The notes under the pieces: model-generated | Told to the model about the DNA's origin: nothing | Database searches by the model: none | Seen by the model: only the letters and a program-made list of their open reading frames with translations | Program-made: the position numbers and the translations under genes | Origin: Calcarisporiella thermophila CBS 279.70 | Taxonomy: Eukaryota; Calcarisporiellomycota | NCBI RefSeq assembly: GCF_041956535.1 | Contig: NW_027192224.1 | Coordinates: 60,195 to 124,194, forward strand | Length of the DNA stretch: 64,000 nt | Direction: 5' to 3' | Part shown: positions 27,306 to 37,896 of the stretch, in pieces | How positions within the stretch are numbered: position 1 is the stretch's first letter | How the letters are laid out: each line of letters starts with the position of its first letter

Positions 27306-30300
27306 CTACGAATAATAATGGGGAAACATTCCTCGTTGTGCATCGGTCCCAACCCCCATCATCTCTGGGCTGACTTCTGAAGGCTGGGTGTATTTCTGTG
27401 GGTTTACAAATCCAGTAACATTCGATACAGGCATTTCGCCGTGTATCGGTCTCCCATAATCGACTGACAGAGAGGAGGCGGGATCAGAAACAGAAGTCGG
27501 CACAGGCATATTAAAAGACCGCTTTCCTACTGACATTTCATATCCGGGGGCATGTTGGGCTTCGCTGCTAAACACAAAAGAGCCTTCGGGCGCTCGATTT
27601 TGGGCGGGCTTGTTCTCTTGTAGAAATGGAAATCGTCCAGATAACTGGGATATAAAGGAGTCAAAGGTCTGGTTTAAATTTTGCGATTGGGAGAGTTCAA
27701 AGGCATGCTCGGGGAGGTTGTAATACTCGGCACTGTATTCGGCGTATTTGTTATTTGGTGAAATCCCGCTACCTACTTTAGGAGGCTCATACACAGGGGT
27801 TTCCAACATTTCGATCTCCGAATTGGGGGAGTCCTCTTCTCCGATCCTCAAGTCACTACTCAGCTCCAGGGCCTTTGCCTCCCATCTTGAATCTACGCCT
27901 TCTTCTGCGTCCATATACTTTCGATTCTTATTTACATCATCTGAGGCACTATCGTTGGAGGACCATCCAAGCTCATAATAACACTCCCATCCTGAAAGAG
28001 AGCATTTAGAGCACGGCATCTGTGCATCACATGGAAAATTATGCAGATAGCACAATTGACATGATACTCGTGGTCGTGACAGCGCAAGGGGGGCATTTGT
28101 ATCCACTGCCAAATTTCGTTGTTCTTCCTCGGGCAGGCCCAAGATTTGCTCTCTAACACCCTCTCCGCCATGTGCTTCATCAATAACTGCAGTTGTTTGT
28201 GCGAAAGGAGGGGTTGGATTTGGTTTTGGCAGTGGAAATGCTTGAGGTTTCGCCAGGATGTTCTTTTGACGCGGCGGCCGCTGGGATTTTATCTTGCGTT
28301 GTTTTGGGGATGCAGCCGGAGGTTCAACTGCGCTTGCGGATTTCGGCGAAATATTGAAAGCCATGATCGTAGGCTCAGCTGTTTTCGAACTGTCAGTTTG
28401 CGGAGATTTGCGTTTAGGGTGAATAGCCGAGAGAGACTGAAATGAAATAAAAAAAAGAGTATTGGAATTAAAGAAGAACAGTAATGTAACTTTGACTACG
28501 GCTTTATAAATATCTAGTAATGAATGGAGTATAAGAATCACCTTTAAGAAAGTCTCGGCTGCTGTGATTGCTTTCTTCCCTTCCTCGGGAGAAACAAAAT
28601 CTCTCTGCATTGAAAGTTGATGTAAAGTTTTTACCCCACGAACCAACAGCGTTTGAGCACGATCTATGATGTCACTGTTGTGTGCATTCATGCACAAAAT
28701 CAGAGCCGAGCATCCCTGAATGCAGGAATATACAATTGCACCCTGGGTAATAATTATGTTGTCTGATGAGGTAGCAAGATAAGAAGTAATGCGCACAAGA
28801 TTGTCTCCAATAGCAACCAGCTCAGGAATTGGCCTCCGCTTTTGTTTTTTAGCATTCCAAAACACAATACCAATTGAAGCAAGGTTGAAAAACATGTGGA
28901 GATCTAATACATATATTGAAATAAAGACATGTTAGCATGTTGAATTAGGTATAAAAGGAAAATGCGGGAAACAAAGTGCTAACTTACGACCAACAATGGT
29001 AGAAGAGGGTTCAGCCCCTTGTGGTAATGGGACACCAATATCGGTTGATAGTTTTAGTGAATCTGGCAATTCGGCGTTCCAGTTCTTTAACCTTTGCTCG
29101 ACCTTGGATATTTTTTCGTCCACATCTTCGTCTGATGGCAATCGGCACATATGGTCAAGAATCTCTATAATCTTGGCCAAGTGGTATAAATTTTGCTCTG
29201 CTTGCTTTTCTTCCTCGAGGTACTCTAGCTCCCACTCCTCTCTCCTACAACTTTCATCCCAGATGGGTAGAGGAGTCGTAACTGAGTTTGAGTGGATCAT
29301 GTATGGGCGATCGAGCGCAAGAGCAAAGAGTCGATCTAGGATAAAGCAGCTCCAAAAAACTCGTATTCTTATATCGCGCTCAACGCCCGGTTCAAGGTCT
29401 GCTTGGTATCTGTTTAACCTACAATCGAAACACATGCGACATGCCATTCCTACAAACATCCAGCTCAGAGATGAACGCCGGCGTTGATCAAGACTGGGAT
29501 CTTCATAGAGTGACATAAGAAGGAGTGCCTGGATAGTGCTAACTCGGGGGACATCAAGAAAATCGGCAAGGATACGCCTCGCTTGTTCGAAATAGTCTAT
29601 AGCTGGCCGATCACGTAACGGTTCTGGTGAATGCTTTGTTGCCAATGCGAGTACAATGCTTCTCAGTAGTGGAGATAGATTCTCTTTTTCTCGCATCTTC
29701 ATCGTGTATTCTGCTCGGTGTAAAATAGGAATGTGATTTCTCTTGTTGAAAAACACTTGAACCAGTCGTTCCTCTACATGGTCAGGAGGCCATTCCAAGT
29801 TTCTAGCATCTATCCCGCGCAACGTAGAGTTAGAGATCGGGGGCTCAGGCTTGAACACAGGCTGGGACATTCGTTGCACAGCAAACTCGGTACCCTTGTC
29901 TGAAGGCTCACCCTCGCCTGTATGCACCGTTAGATTAGCAAGTGATTGTTGTAGAGCGCCAAGCATATCGATGTTATCAGAATTTTCCAATGATTGTTGT
30001 TTGTTCCCTTTGTTTGAATTAGTGCGAGAAGATGTTGGAAAAGGCGAAGGTAAGGATTGCAGTTGCACCTCAAAAAAAGAATCCGTGGTGCATGCTTCCG
30101 ATCCCGGGGAATCAAGTTGGAATTCTATTAATTCACCCGAGCTCTCCCGCCCATAGTTGCAAGACTGAACACGGGCCTTGCATTGCATACAAGGAAAGAG
30201 CTAATAAACAGATAATGTAATTATGAATTAAGCAACGACGCTAAATTGATAGCCGCTAGTAGATGACTTACACCATCGCACTTTATCTTTTTCCGCCGGC

Positions 30301-30364
30301 AAGGCTGACACGCACGGCCCACCTTTAACCGTTTTGTGCGCGTTTCTTCGCTGGCCGCAAACAT
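27306..30364 (-). CDS. Zn2Cys6 transcription factor with a second C-terminal six-cysteine cluster
   Basis: Four exons (30364-30272, 30200-28988, 28903-28542, 28436-27306) give 932 residues. The N-terminal Zn2Cys6 domain is split by intron 1: Cys19, 22, 29, 35, 38, 45 with the basic loop RRKKIK, and KRLKVGR before it. The fungal transcription-factor middle region runs about 150-380 (NHIPILHRAEY, RRSSLSWMFVGMACRM, RIRVFWSCFILDRLFALAL). A helical stretch (435-555) precedes a Lys/Pro-rich linker, and then a second motif, Cys682, 685, 692, 698, 701, 708, repeats the N-terminal spacing exactly but has YLHNFP where the basic loop should be. The tail is Ser/Pro-rich and acidic, possibly an activation region. 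Intron 3 (28437-28541, 105 nt) keeps the frame and has no stop, so both halves belong to one protein even if it is retained. Target genes are unknown. Confidence 0.87.
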
Positions 30365-30659
30365 AAATAAATTAAATTAGATTGTGATGAGAGAAAGAGA
30401 ATTAATTCTGTGATGGATATAGATATGGGTTGGATCAAGCTATTGAGACTAATTTAAGATAAGTAGATGTAAAATTAATAGAGAAATGAACTATTCAGCC
30501 ATGCACAAAAATAACGGATTTTCTTCTCGAATAGCAGTTAAGAGCGGATCGATTAAACCCCAGAGCATGGATTAATAGAACATTACTGCGGAATGATTTT
30601 TAAGTTTCGATATTAGCAAAATATTAGCTTATTTATTTATTTCAATGGTAATATACACT

Positions 30660-31249
30660 TTATTTCTTCTTTTTCGGTGGTTTCAAGGGAATTGTTTTCA
30701 GCTCGCGGCCAGCCCTAATTCCAGGAAAAGATTTCAACATGTACTCATTTGGAATGGTAAATTATCCGCCTTACCGATAATGCTCTGTCCATGCAAGTAT
30801 CCATCTAACAGGGGGAAAATTAGACAAAAAAAAAATGAAACAAAATGCGAATTGACATCAAAAACATGGCAGACTTACTTTCGTTGCTTTGGAGTCAGCC
30901 CCATTTCCTTCATTTCTAAACTAGTTGCGGTAAAGAGATGATTCCAATCCTATGGATGAATTAAATCATTAGTCTTCAACTTGTCGCTATTTCGCATGAC
31001 ATAAAAATAAACTTTACTTTAAACTTATCCGCGACACCCTCACAACCTCGCCCAATCTTTTGTAAGAAAGTGGTGGGATCGGACACGTCACCTGCTCAAC
31101 GCACGAAGCTTGAATAATGTTTATCAAATCATGAAGTATAAACATTTGGCATTACCTCTGGGAGAGGGGACACTCTTATTAACAGCTGAATGGGACCAAC
31201 GCTTTAGCAAGTTGAGGGATCTCGGCACTAATCGATTTACAACCAACAT
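30660..31249 (-). CDS. FYV4: Mitochondrial small ribosomal subunit protein mS41 (IGR-motif protein)
   Basis: Found by splicing five small exons: 31249-31156, 31091-31018, 30949-30879, 30804-30775 and 30714-30660, giving 107 residues. The N-terminus MLVVNRLVPRSLNLLKRW is a clear amphipathic, basic mitochondrial presequence. The mature part carries the IGR motif, FLQKIGRGCEGVADKFKDW, followed by LEMKEMGLTPKQRKWILAW and a short basic tail ending ELKTIPLKPPKKKK. This is the architecture of yeast Fyv4 and the mS41 protein of the mitochondrial small ribosomal subunit. All four introns have GT-AG ends and preserve phase. Exon 4 is only 30 nt. The gene lies head-to-tail between the C2H2 gene (120 bp upstream) and the zinc-cluster factor. 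Confidence 0.9.
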
Positions 31250-31369
31250 TTTATTTATAATAAAATATGGATCTAATATAATATATTATCTAGTCGAAAT
31301 AAAAGAAGAGTATGTTTACAAGAATATATAATCTGCGCCACACGATGGTTCTCGTGAAATGGTAACTAT

Positions 31370-31855
31370 CTAAAGAGGATTTAACCAAGTCTTCTTCGCC
31401 TGTTTCTTCTTCGTTTTCTTTTTTTTCTTTTTGTCCTTTTTTGCCATCTGAGAGTACATAAACTCAAGTGGGTTAGGGCCAAAACCTGCAAACGCAAACG
31501 GATAATATCCGCCCGGTAGCAGCGGTGGAAACGAAGGGGGATATGATGAAGGAAGCATTGTAGAAGGTATTGAGCTTGCTGTATTATTATCTCCCAACTT
31601 CAGACTATCTTTTCCTTTGGATGATGCAGATGCTGAAGATGGTGTATGAGTCTTCGATAAAAGATTAGCCTTGGAATATTCTTTAGACTGAAAAAAGCCT
31701 CGTTTTGCAAGTTGTGAATAACCTGGAGCGCATAAGGTGTCTAGAGGGAGCATAAGTTTGTCCGGATGGGTTTGCTTGAGATGTGCCTGGAGAGAGGTTG
31801 CAGTGGTGTAGTATTCTTTGCAGTAAGGGCAGGGAAGGGAAAGCGTTTCACCCAT
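31370..31855 (-). CDS. Small single C2H2 zinc-finger protein with poly-lysine tail
   Basis: An intronless frame of 161 residues. Residues 9-30 form one C2H2 finger, C-x2-C-x12-H-x4-H (CPYCKEYYTTATSLQAHLKQ and the following TH), only a few residues from the start. The centre is rich in Ser, Pro, Gly and aromatic residues (SYPPSFPPLLPGGYYPFAF), and the C-terminus is a run of lysines (KKDKKKKKKTKKK) before KTWLNPL. A single finger plus a basic tail suggests RNA- or nucleolar-associated binding rather than sequence-specific DNA recognition, but this is inference. I do not recognise the family. The coding character and the finger make it a credible gene. Confidence 0.65.
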   Translation of the reverse strand: MGETLSLPCPYCKEYYTTATSLQAHLKQTHPDKLMLPLDTLCAPGYSQLAKRGFFQSKEYSKANLLSKTHTPSSASASSKGKDSLKLGDNNTASSIPSTMLPSSYPPSFPPLLPGGYYPFAFAGFGPNPLEFMYSQMAKKDKKKKKKTKKKQAKKTWLNPL

Positions 31856-32148
31856 CTTTAATAGCAGTTATTTACGCGAAACATAAGGAGAGGGTTGGTG
31901 GCGAAAAGAAATAAAGATAACTAAAAATGTGGAGAGTTAAATCAGGAGAAAAATAAAAAGGTTAGCCGGATATTATTTTTGAAATACGTTGATTGTAAAA
32001 AAGCAAGAAAATCCCCGTGTACGAAATCAATTGTGTAATTTAGTGCCGTATATCATTTTGATTTTGTCCAAATAGTAGAAGGAAAAGTAATATGTAGCCA
32101 GTAATATCAATTGATCCATTCGAAAGCGATTTGAGAATATTCTTTAAT

Positions 32149-32355
32149 ATATCGATACAATTTTCATCATCTCATTTTTGCTTCTCGAAATGGCATTAAA
32201 GGCAGATTTTTTGTGCAATTTGATAATATGAAGCGATTTTAGCATGTACTTTTCATCAGAATATCGATACAATTTTCATCACTTCACTGATGTTTCTCGA
32301 AATGGCATTAAAGGCGGATTTGTATATATATTTCAATAATCTGAAGCAATTGTAA
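32149..32355. repeat. Imperfect 112-bp tandem duplication
   Basis: Two direct copies start at 32149 and 32261. Shared blocks are ATATCGATACAATTTTCATC, then TTCTCGAAATGGCATTAAAG with GGC(A/G)GATTT, then a GAAGC(G/A)ATT block near each copy's end. A third trace, GAAAGCGATTTGAG at about 32122, precedes the first copy and suggests that the unit once extended further. The copies differ by several substitutions and small indels, so the duplication is not recent. It lies about 640-840 bp upstream of the ABC transporter start. Confidence 0.8.
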
Positions 32356-32867
32356 GGGACGACTATAAATGCATCATTTTTGTGACCTATAATTACTATA
32401 CAATATAAAGGATTTATGCTTTAAGAGTCATTTTTAATGGTCCGGATTGGTAGTCGCAATATAACAAATTCTAGAGATAGATAAAATGACTGAAGCCAAA
32501 AGTGAGCTAAAGATTGTTGTAATAGTATTGTATAATCATGTCTGTTTGCAGTGCTTAGGTCATATTGGCTTGCTTAGAGAAAAAGAGCCATTGTGACTTT
32601 GCCGCTTAACCGTTTCACTGTGAGAAGCTCTTTATATTTATATTCGGAGGAGAAAATACCACTTAGAGACTCGGGCTTAAAAAAAGTACTAGGCGGAGTC
32701 CTTTTTAGAATATTTTAGAAAACTTGAACTTTAAAAATTCTCCCAGTTTGGAGAAAATGTATCATATCCCGAAATTGAACCTAAATAGGCTCGTTCTGTA
32801 AATTCTACGTCACGGGTTTCTCCGACTTTAACAGGTTGCACACTAGTATATGTGGGGAGATAATTGT

Positions 32868-32875
32868 TATAAAAA
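32868..32875 (+). promoter_or_regulatory. TATA-like element of the ABC transporter gene
   Basis: TATAAAAA, 114 bp before the start codon at 32990. Sequence seen; function inferred from distance and match. Confidence 0.35.
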
Positions 32876-32989
32876 CAGAATATATCAATTAATGGCTGAA
32901 TTCAAGAGCTTGGCACAACAGATAAAAGAGAAAAGTCTGTATTTTCTTTGCAAACTTTGGTGCAATTAGTCCTATAGCCAAAAGTCCCT

Positions 32990-35900
32990 ATGGATTCTCA
33001 AGCTCCACTTGCTGAAGGCCTTACCCCAGAGGAGAAGCACGTCATTGAGCTACAGACCGCAACTCCACCGGCACGCGTAGGCTTCTTGCGGCTATTCAGA
33101 TTCGCTGCTCCCAGTGATACCGCTATGATGGGTGTCGGATTATTAGGTGCTGCAGTCGTGGGCGTTGCTATCCCTTTTCTATCGTAAGCTGATCGCAGTC
33201 TTTAGTCTAATTCTCCTTTACCAAACACGGTGCTAACATCCCCATATCTTGAAGTGTGGTGTATGGGGAGCTGGTCGATACTCTGACTGCATATGTGTTG
33301 GGTAGAATTGGACCGGAGGAGTTCAGCAATAAACAAACAGAGTATTGCCTCTTCTTTCTTTTTATTGCAATCGTTACCTTCATATGCTCTGTAACTATAC
33401 TACTATACTTGTTCTTGGATCTGTTCATCCTTAACTTATCCTATTTTCTCATAATCCTCACAAGTACGCTTACATGTCCATGTGGGTCTATTCTGGAGAG
33501 CGCCAGGCACGACGCATCCGCGAGAAGTACCTGGAAGCAATCCTTCGCCAAAACATCGGGTATTTTGACAAGGTAGGCTACTAGCAGCCTAGGGTAGCTA
33601 GAGTGATTGCCGCTAATAGAATGCATTTCTATGAAAGATCGGGGCAGGAGAAGTTGCTTCTCGCATCACCAATGATACTCACCTTATTCAGAGCGGCATC
33701 TCTGAGCGTATTCCTATTGGATTTCGCGACATTTTCTCATTCTTTGCAGCCTTTGTGATAGCATTTTTTTCATCCTGGAAGCTTACGCTTGTCTGTTTGG
33801 CTGTGGTGCCTCCCCTTGCGATTGCAACTTGGCTGACGACCATGTTCTACGACTTATACGAGCGACGAATCATTGATTTAGTATCTCATGGGGCATCCAT
33901 TGCAGAGGAAGCATTTGCGGCAATAAGAACTGTGCATGCATTCAATGCCCAGCGAAAAATAGAAGAACTATATAATAAGTCAGCGGAAAAAATTAATGAA
34001 GAAGGAAACAAGAAGATGCTCGTATTAGCGATTGGATTGGGAGCAATCTATTTCTTCATTTATTGCATTATTGTGCTTGCATTTTGGTTTGGTAAGTAGA
34101 GGTAACTAGTCGGCATTATTCTCTATCAATAATATTACTGTGACTTAGGGTCGAAGATGTATTTAAACGACGAAATCACTCCAGGCAAGATCACAAATGT
34201 CTTTTACTGTCTCATGGTCGGCTCATTATCTATCGGTAATATTATTTTGCTCCATGTCCCTGCACAGTTCCCATGATAACCAAAAACCTATTCACATAGC
34301 GGGTGTCGGTCCTGCTCTCCAAGCCATATCATCTGCCATCGCCGCAACGGTCAAAGTTTATGAGACCATCGATCGAACCTCCCCCATTGATAGCTCATCC
34401 AGCTCGGGTACCAAACTCCCTGCCCCCATCAAAGGTCGCATCCAGCTGCGGGATGTCTGCTTCCGCTACCCTTCTCGTCCCACTGTCCCCGTGCTTAAAA
34501 ACCTGTCTTTGGATATCGAGCCAGGAACAACCGTGGCTCTTGTTGGTGCATCAGGTTGTGGAAAGTCGACCATCGTAGGGTTGGTGGAGAGGTTCTACGA
34601 CCCTATTTCGGGTCAGGTATTGGTCGATGGGGTTGACGTGAAGGAGTTGCACCTGCAGTTCCTTCGCCAGCAAATGGCATTCGTCGGACAAGAGCCAAAG
34701 CTTTTCAACACCACGATTGCACAGAATGTCGCCTATGGCCTCATCGGGACTGAATGGGAGAATGCACCTAGGGAGAAGCAGCACGGTGTGATTGTCGAAG
34801 CCTGCCGCCTAGCGAATGCACACGATTTCATCATGAAGCTCCCATTGCAGTACGACACAGTGGTGGGTGATGGAGGATTCCTGCTCTCCGGTGGTCAGAA
34901 GCAACGAATCGCGATAGCAAGAGCCATTGTGCGACAACCCCGCATCCTGCTGCTGGATGAAGCGACGTCAGCTCTTGACACGCAGAGCGAAGGGATTGTT
35001 CAGCAGGCTCTCGATCGTGCAGCCAAAGGGAGGACCACCATAGTCATTGCGCATCGGCTCAGCACCATTCGGAATGCAGACAAGATCATTGTGATATCCA
35101 AAGGAGAAATCATCGAGACTGGAACACACGACGAGTTGCTGAAAAGAGAAAGAGGAATGTATGCTCTACTTGTTAAAGCACAAATGCTGAAAAAGAATAT
35201 TGCCGACCCAAAGGACAGAGGGGAAGTAGATTGCTTTCCACCTGAAGATATTGACCCAAGTAAGCTGACTGAGGAGGCCATTACGAAAGAAGCGGTAGAA
35301 ACAGGGGAAGACCCAGAAGCAATTCGTTTACGTCGGCTGGAAACGGGTACGTCGATGCGATCCGCAGCTTCACGCGGACCCGATTCCGTATACAGCATCC
35401 CGAAAGGCAACGATCTTGAAGAGGGGGAATCTTTTGGTCGGAAGAAATATTCATTATCCTATATAATTGGCAAGCTCTTCACGCTCTCGAAAAACGATTG
35501 GCACTTATTGGTAGTGGGTGCAACAGCTGCTGTACTTACAAGTCTCGCGGCTCCAGTTCTTGGCTTTTTAGAGGGAAGCATGCTTCAAGCTTTCACTCTT
35601 CCTCGTGATCAGATCTCGGATGTAAGTGGCCTGCCAATATAGATGCCATGAGATATGCCTTGACAATATTTCACATCATATTATAGAAAACCAACTATAA
35701 CAGCCTCATATTTCTGGCTATTGCAATCGCCGAAGCTGTCTTTAATTTCCTTCACAACTACTTGCTTGGCCTATCGTCGGTACGTCTCACCAAAACTATC
35801 CGCATAAAGAGCTTTAGTACCGCAATGCAGCAAGAGGTGGGATGGTTCGATCGTGATGAAAATACACCAGGAGCATTGGCAAGCAAACTTTCAACCAATG

Positions 35901-37424
35901 CTACCTATGTGGAGGGAATGAGCGGGGCCACCCTAGGTAATATTTTGCAGTCAGTGGGTATTATCATTGCTGGGTTAGTCCTTGGGCTTATTGTTGGATG
36001 GAAAATGACGTAAGTTGTGTAGAGTTTTCGACGCCCCTCTAGCCTCTTAATCTAATATTGCTATATCATATGTATGTTTTAGACTTGTCTGCTTCACAGC
36101 TGTGCCTGTGATGCTATTCTCAGGGTATATGGAAACGGTAATGATGGAGGGATTTCAAGAGACAAATCGCCGATCCCATGAACAGAGTGCACAGCTAGCC
36201 TGCGAGGCTACTACCGCCATCAGAACCGTTGCCTCTCTGACGCGTGAGGCTCAGGTTCTGGAGCAGTATCACCAAGAGCTTGAAAAGCCTGTTCAAAAGT
36301 GCAAGAAGGTAGCGTTTGGATTTTCTCTCCTCTATGGATTTTCAGAGAGTGTGATATTCCTGGCAAATGCTTTGGCCTTTTACTATGGGGGTTTATTGAT
36401 TAAGAGCGGCGAATATGATATCAAGGTAGCTTTGTTTATAGCTCATATCTTTGCCACAAGTTTTCTTATGCTCACTTGTAATTGCATCGTGGTAATTTAG
36501 CAAATTTTTACAGCGATTACATGTATCATTTTCGGAGCACAAAATGCTGGTCGCATCTTCTCATATTCGAAAAATATGTCTAGGGCAAAACATGCAATGG
36601 ATGATATTATTGCATTACTTGAGCGCCGTCCACTCATTGATACCACTTCATCCGAAGGCCTTCCTATCCATCTCTCCACGGGTGAGGTGCGCATCTCCAA
36701 CGTGCACTTCCGTTACCCTACACGGCACCACATCCCGGTGCTGAAGGGTTTGAGCTTGAAGGTTAACCCCGGTCAATTTGCTGCCTTTGTCGGCCCATCC
36801 GGATGTGGAAAATCAACCATCATTGGGTTGTTGGAGCGATTTTATGACGTGCAATCCGGAACTGTATGTCTGGAAGGAGTCAATGTCTCGCAAGCAAACG
36901 TCTCCAACCTCCGAGCGGGAATTGCTATTGTCTCGCAAGAGCCCATTCTGTTTGACATGAGCATCAAAGAGAACATTCTGCTCGGAGCAACGGGTGAGCC
37001 CACACAGAGGGAGATCGAGGATGCTTGCCGACAAGCAAACATCCACGACTTCATCATGTCCTTGCCGGACGGCTATCAAACTCGGGTTGGTGCGCGGGGA
37101 ACGCAGCTCTCGGGGGGTCAGAAGCAGCGGGTTGCAATAGCTCGGGCACTCATTCGGCAGCCGAAGCTGCTTCTCCTCGATGAAGCAACAAGTGCGCTGG
37201 ACTCTGAGAGCGAGAAGGTTGTCCAGGCTGCTCTGGATGCGGCGTCACAGGGGAGGACCACCATCTCGATAGCCCATAGGCTCTCGACAATCCAGGATGC
37301 GGATGTGATCTTTGTCATCAAGAATGGGGTCATTGTGGAGCAAGGCACACACCAGGAGCTGATTGAGAGGAAAGGGCTGTACAGCTTGATGGTACAAGAG
37401 CAAGATATAGACAAGTCAGGATAG
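32990..37424 (+). CDS. ABCB-type full ABC transporter (P-glycoprotein/Ste6 family)
   Basis: Nine exons (32990-33183, 33255-33390, 33465-33572, 33638-34091, 34149-34235, 34300-35621, 35687-36009, 36083-36425, 36501-37424) give 1296 residues in the order TMD1-NBD1-TMD2-NBD2. It should export hydrophobic compounds or a lipopeptide with ATP hydrolysis. NBD1: Walker A GASGCGKST near 407, signature LLSGGQKQR near 520, Walker B ILLLDEATSALD near 543. NBD2: GPSGCGKST near 1088, LSGGQKQR near 1193, LLLLDEATSALD near 1213. Both signatures and catalytic glutamates are intact, so both sites should be competent. TMD1 has the canonical MWVYSGERQARRIREKYL coupling region followed by NIGYFDKIGAGEVASRI. The intron 8 acceptor was chosen at 36501 because only it restores QIFTAITCIIFGAQNAG in frame. 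Substrate unknown; multidrug resistance or pheromone export are both possible. Confidence 0.95.
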
Positions 37425-37896
37425 GATCTATTATGATTCTAGCCTAGTATCCCGACAGAGAATATTATTCTGCCTATTTATCCTAGCGTAGAACCTTCTA
37501 CCGTTTATACTAAACAATTTAAAATGCTTCTTAATTTTAGATATTAGACTTAATTACCAATGTTTCTTTTGTGTTGTTAATCCATTTCTCTTTACCTCTC
37601 TATACTTTCTCGGCTCTGCTTTGCATCTAATGGTCAATCTAATTTATTCCCTTCATCTCAAATTCCTTGAAAGAGCGCTGACTACGCAGCTGACTCTATC
37701 CCGTTTATTTCTCTTCTCACTCTAGACATGTTGGAGGAATTTATTGGATATAGTTTGCCATAGGGCGTTTATAAATAAATAGAGGAAGGATTAGTGTAAC
37801 TACAAGATGATGGTTTGCATTACAAATAAAGCAGAGTATAAAAATGGAAATGGAAAAAACGAGCAACGAATCAATGAGATAAATATAGAGGTAAGT
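37425..37896. other. Convergent intergenic region, no gene seen
   Basis: 472 bp between the ABC transporter and MFS transporter stop codons, which face each other. AT-rich with nothing recognised beyond likely 3' ends. Confidence 0.55.

Larger units (their letters stand above)
31856..32989. other. Intergenic region upstream of the ABC transporter, with tandem repeat
   Basis: About 1.1 kb of AT-rich, gene-free DNA lying between the divergent C2H2 and ABC transporter genes. It holds a two-copy tandem repeat (32149-32355) and a TATA-like element (32868-32875), listed separately. Otherwise nothing recognised. Confidence 0.55.

Noticed and set aside
36425-36513. Intron 8 of the ABC transporter ending at the AG at 36513
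   Set aside because: It breaks the frame; ending at 36500 restores the conserved sequence before FGAQNAG.
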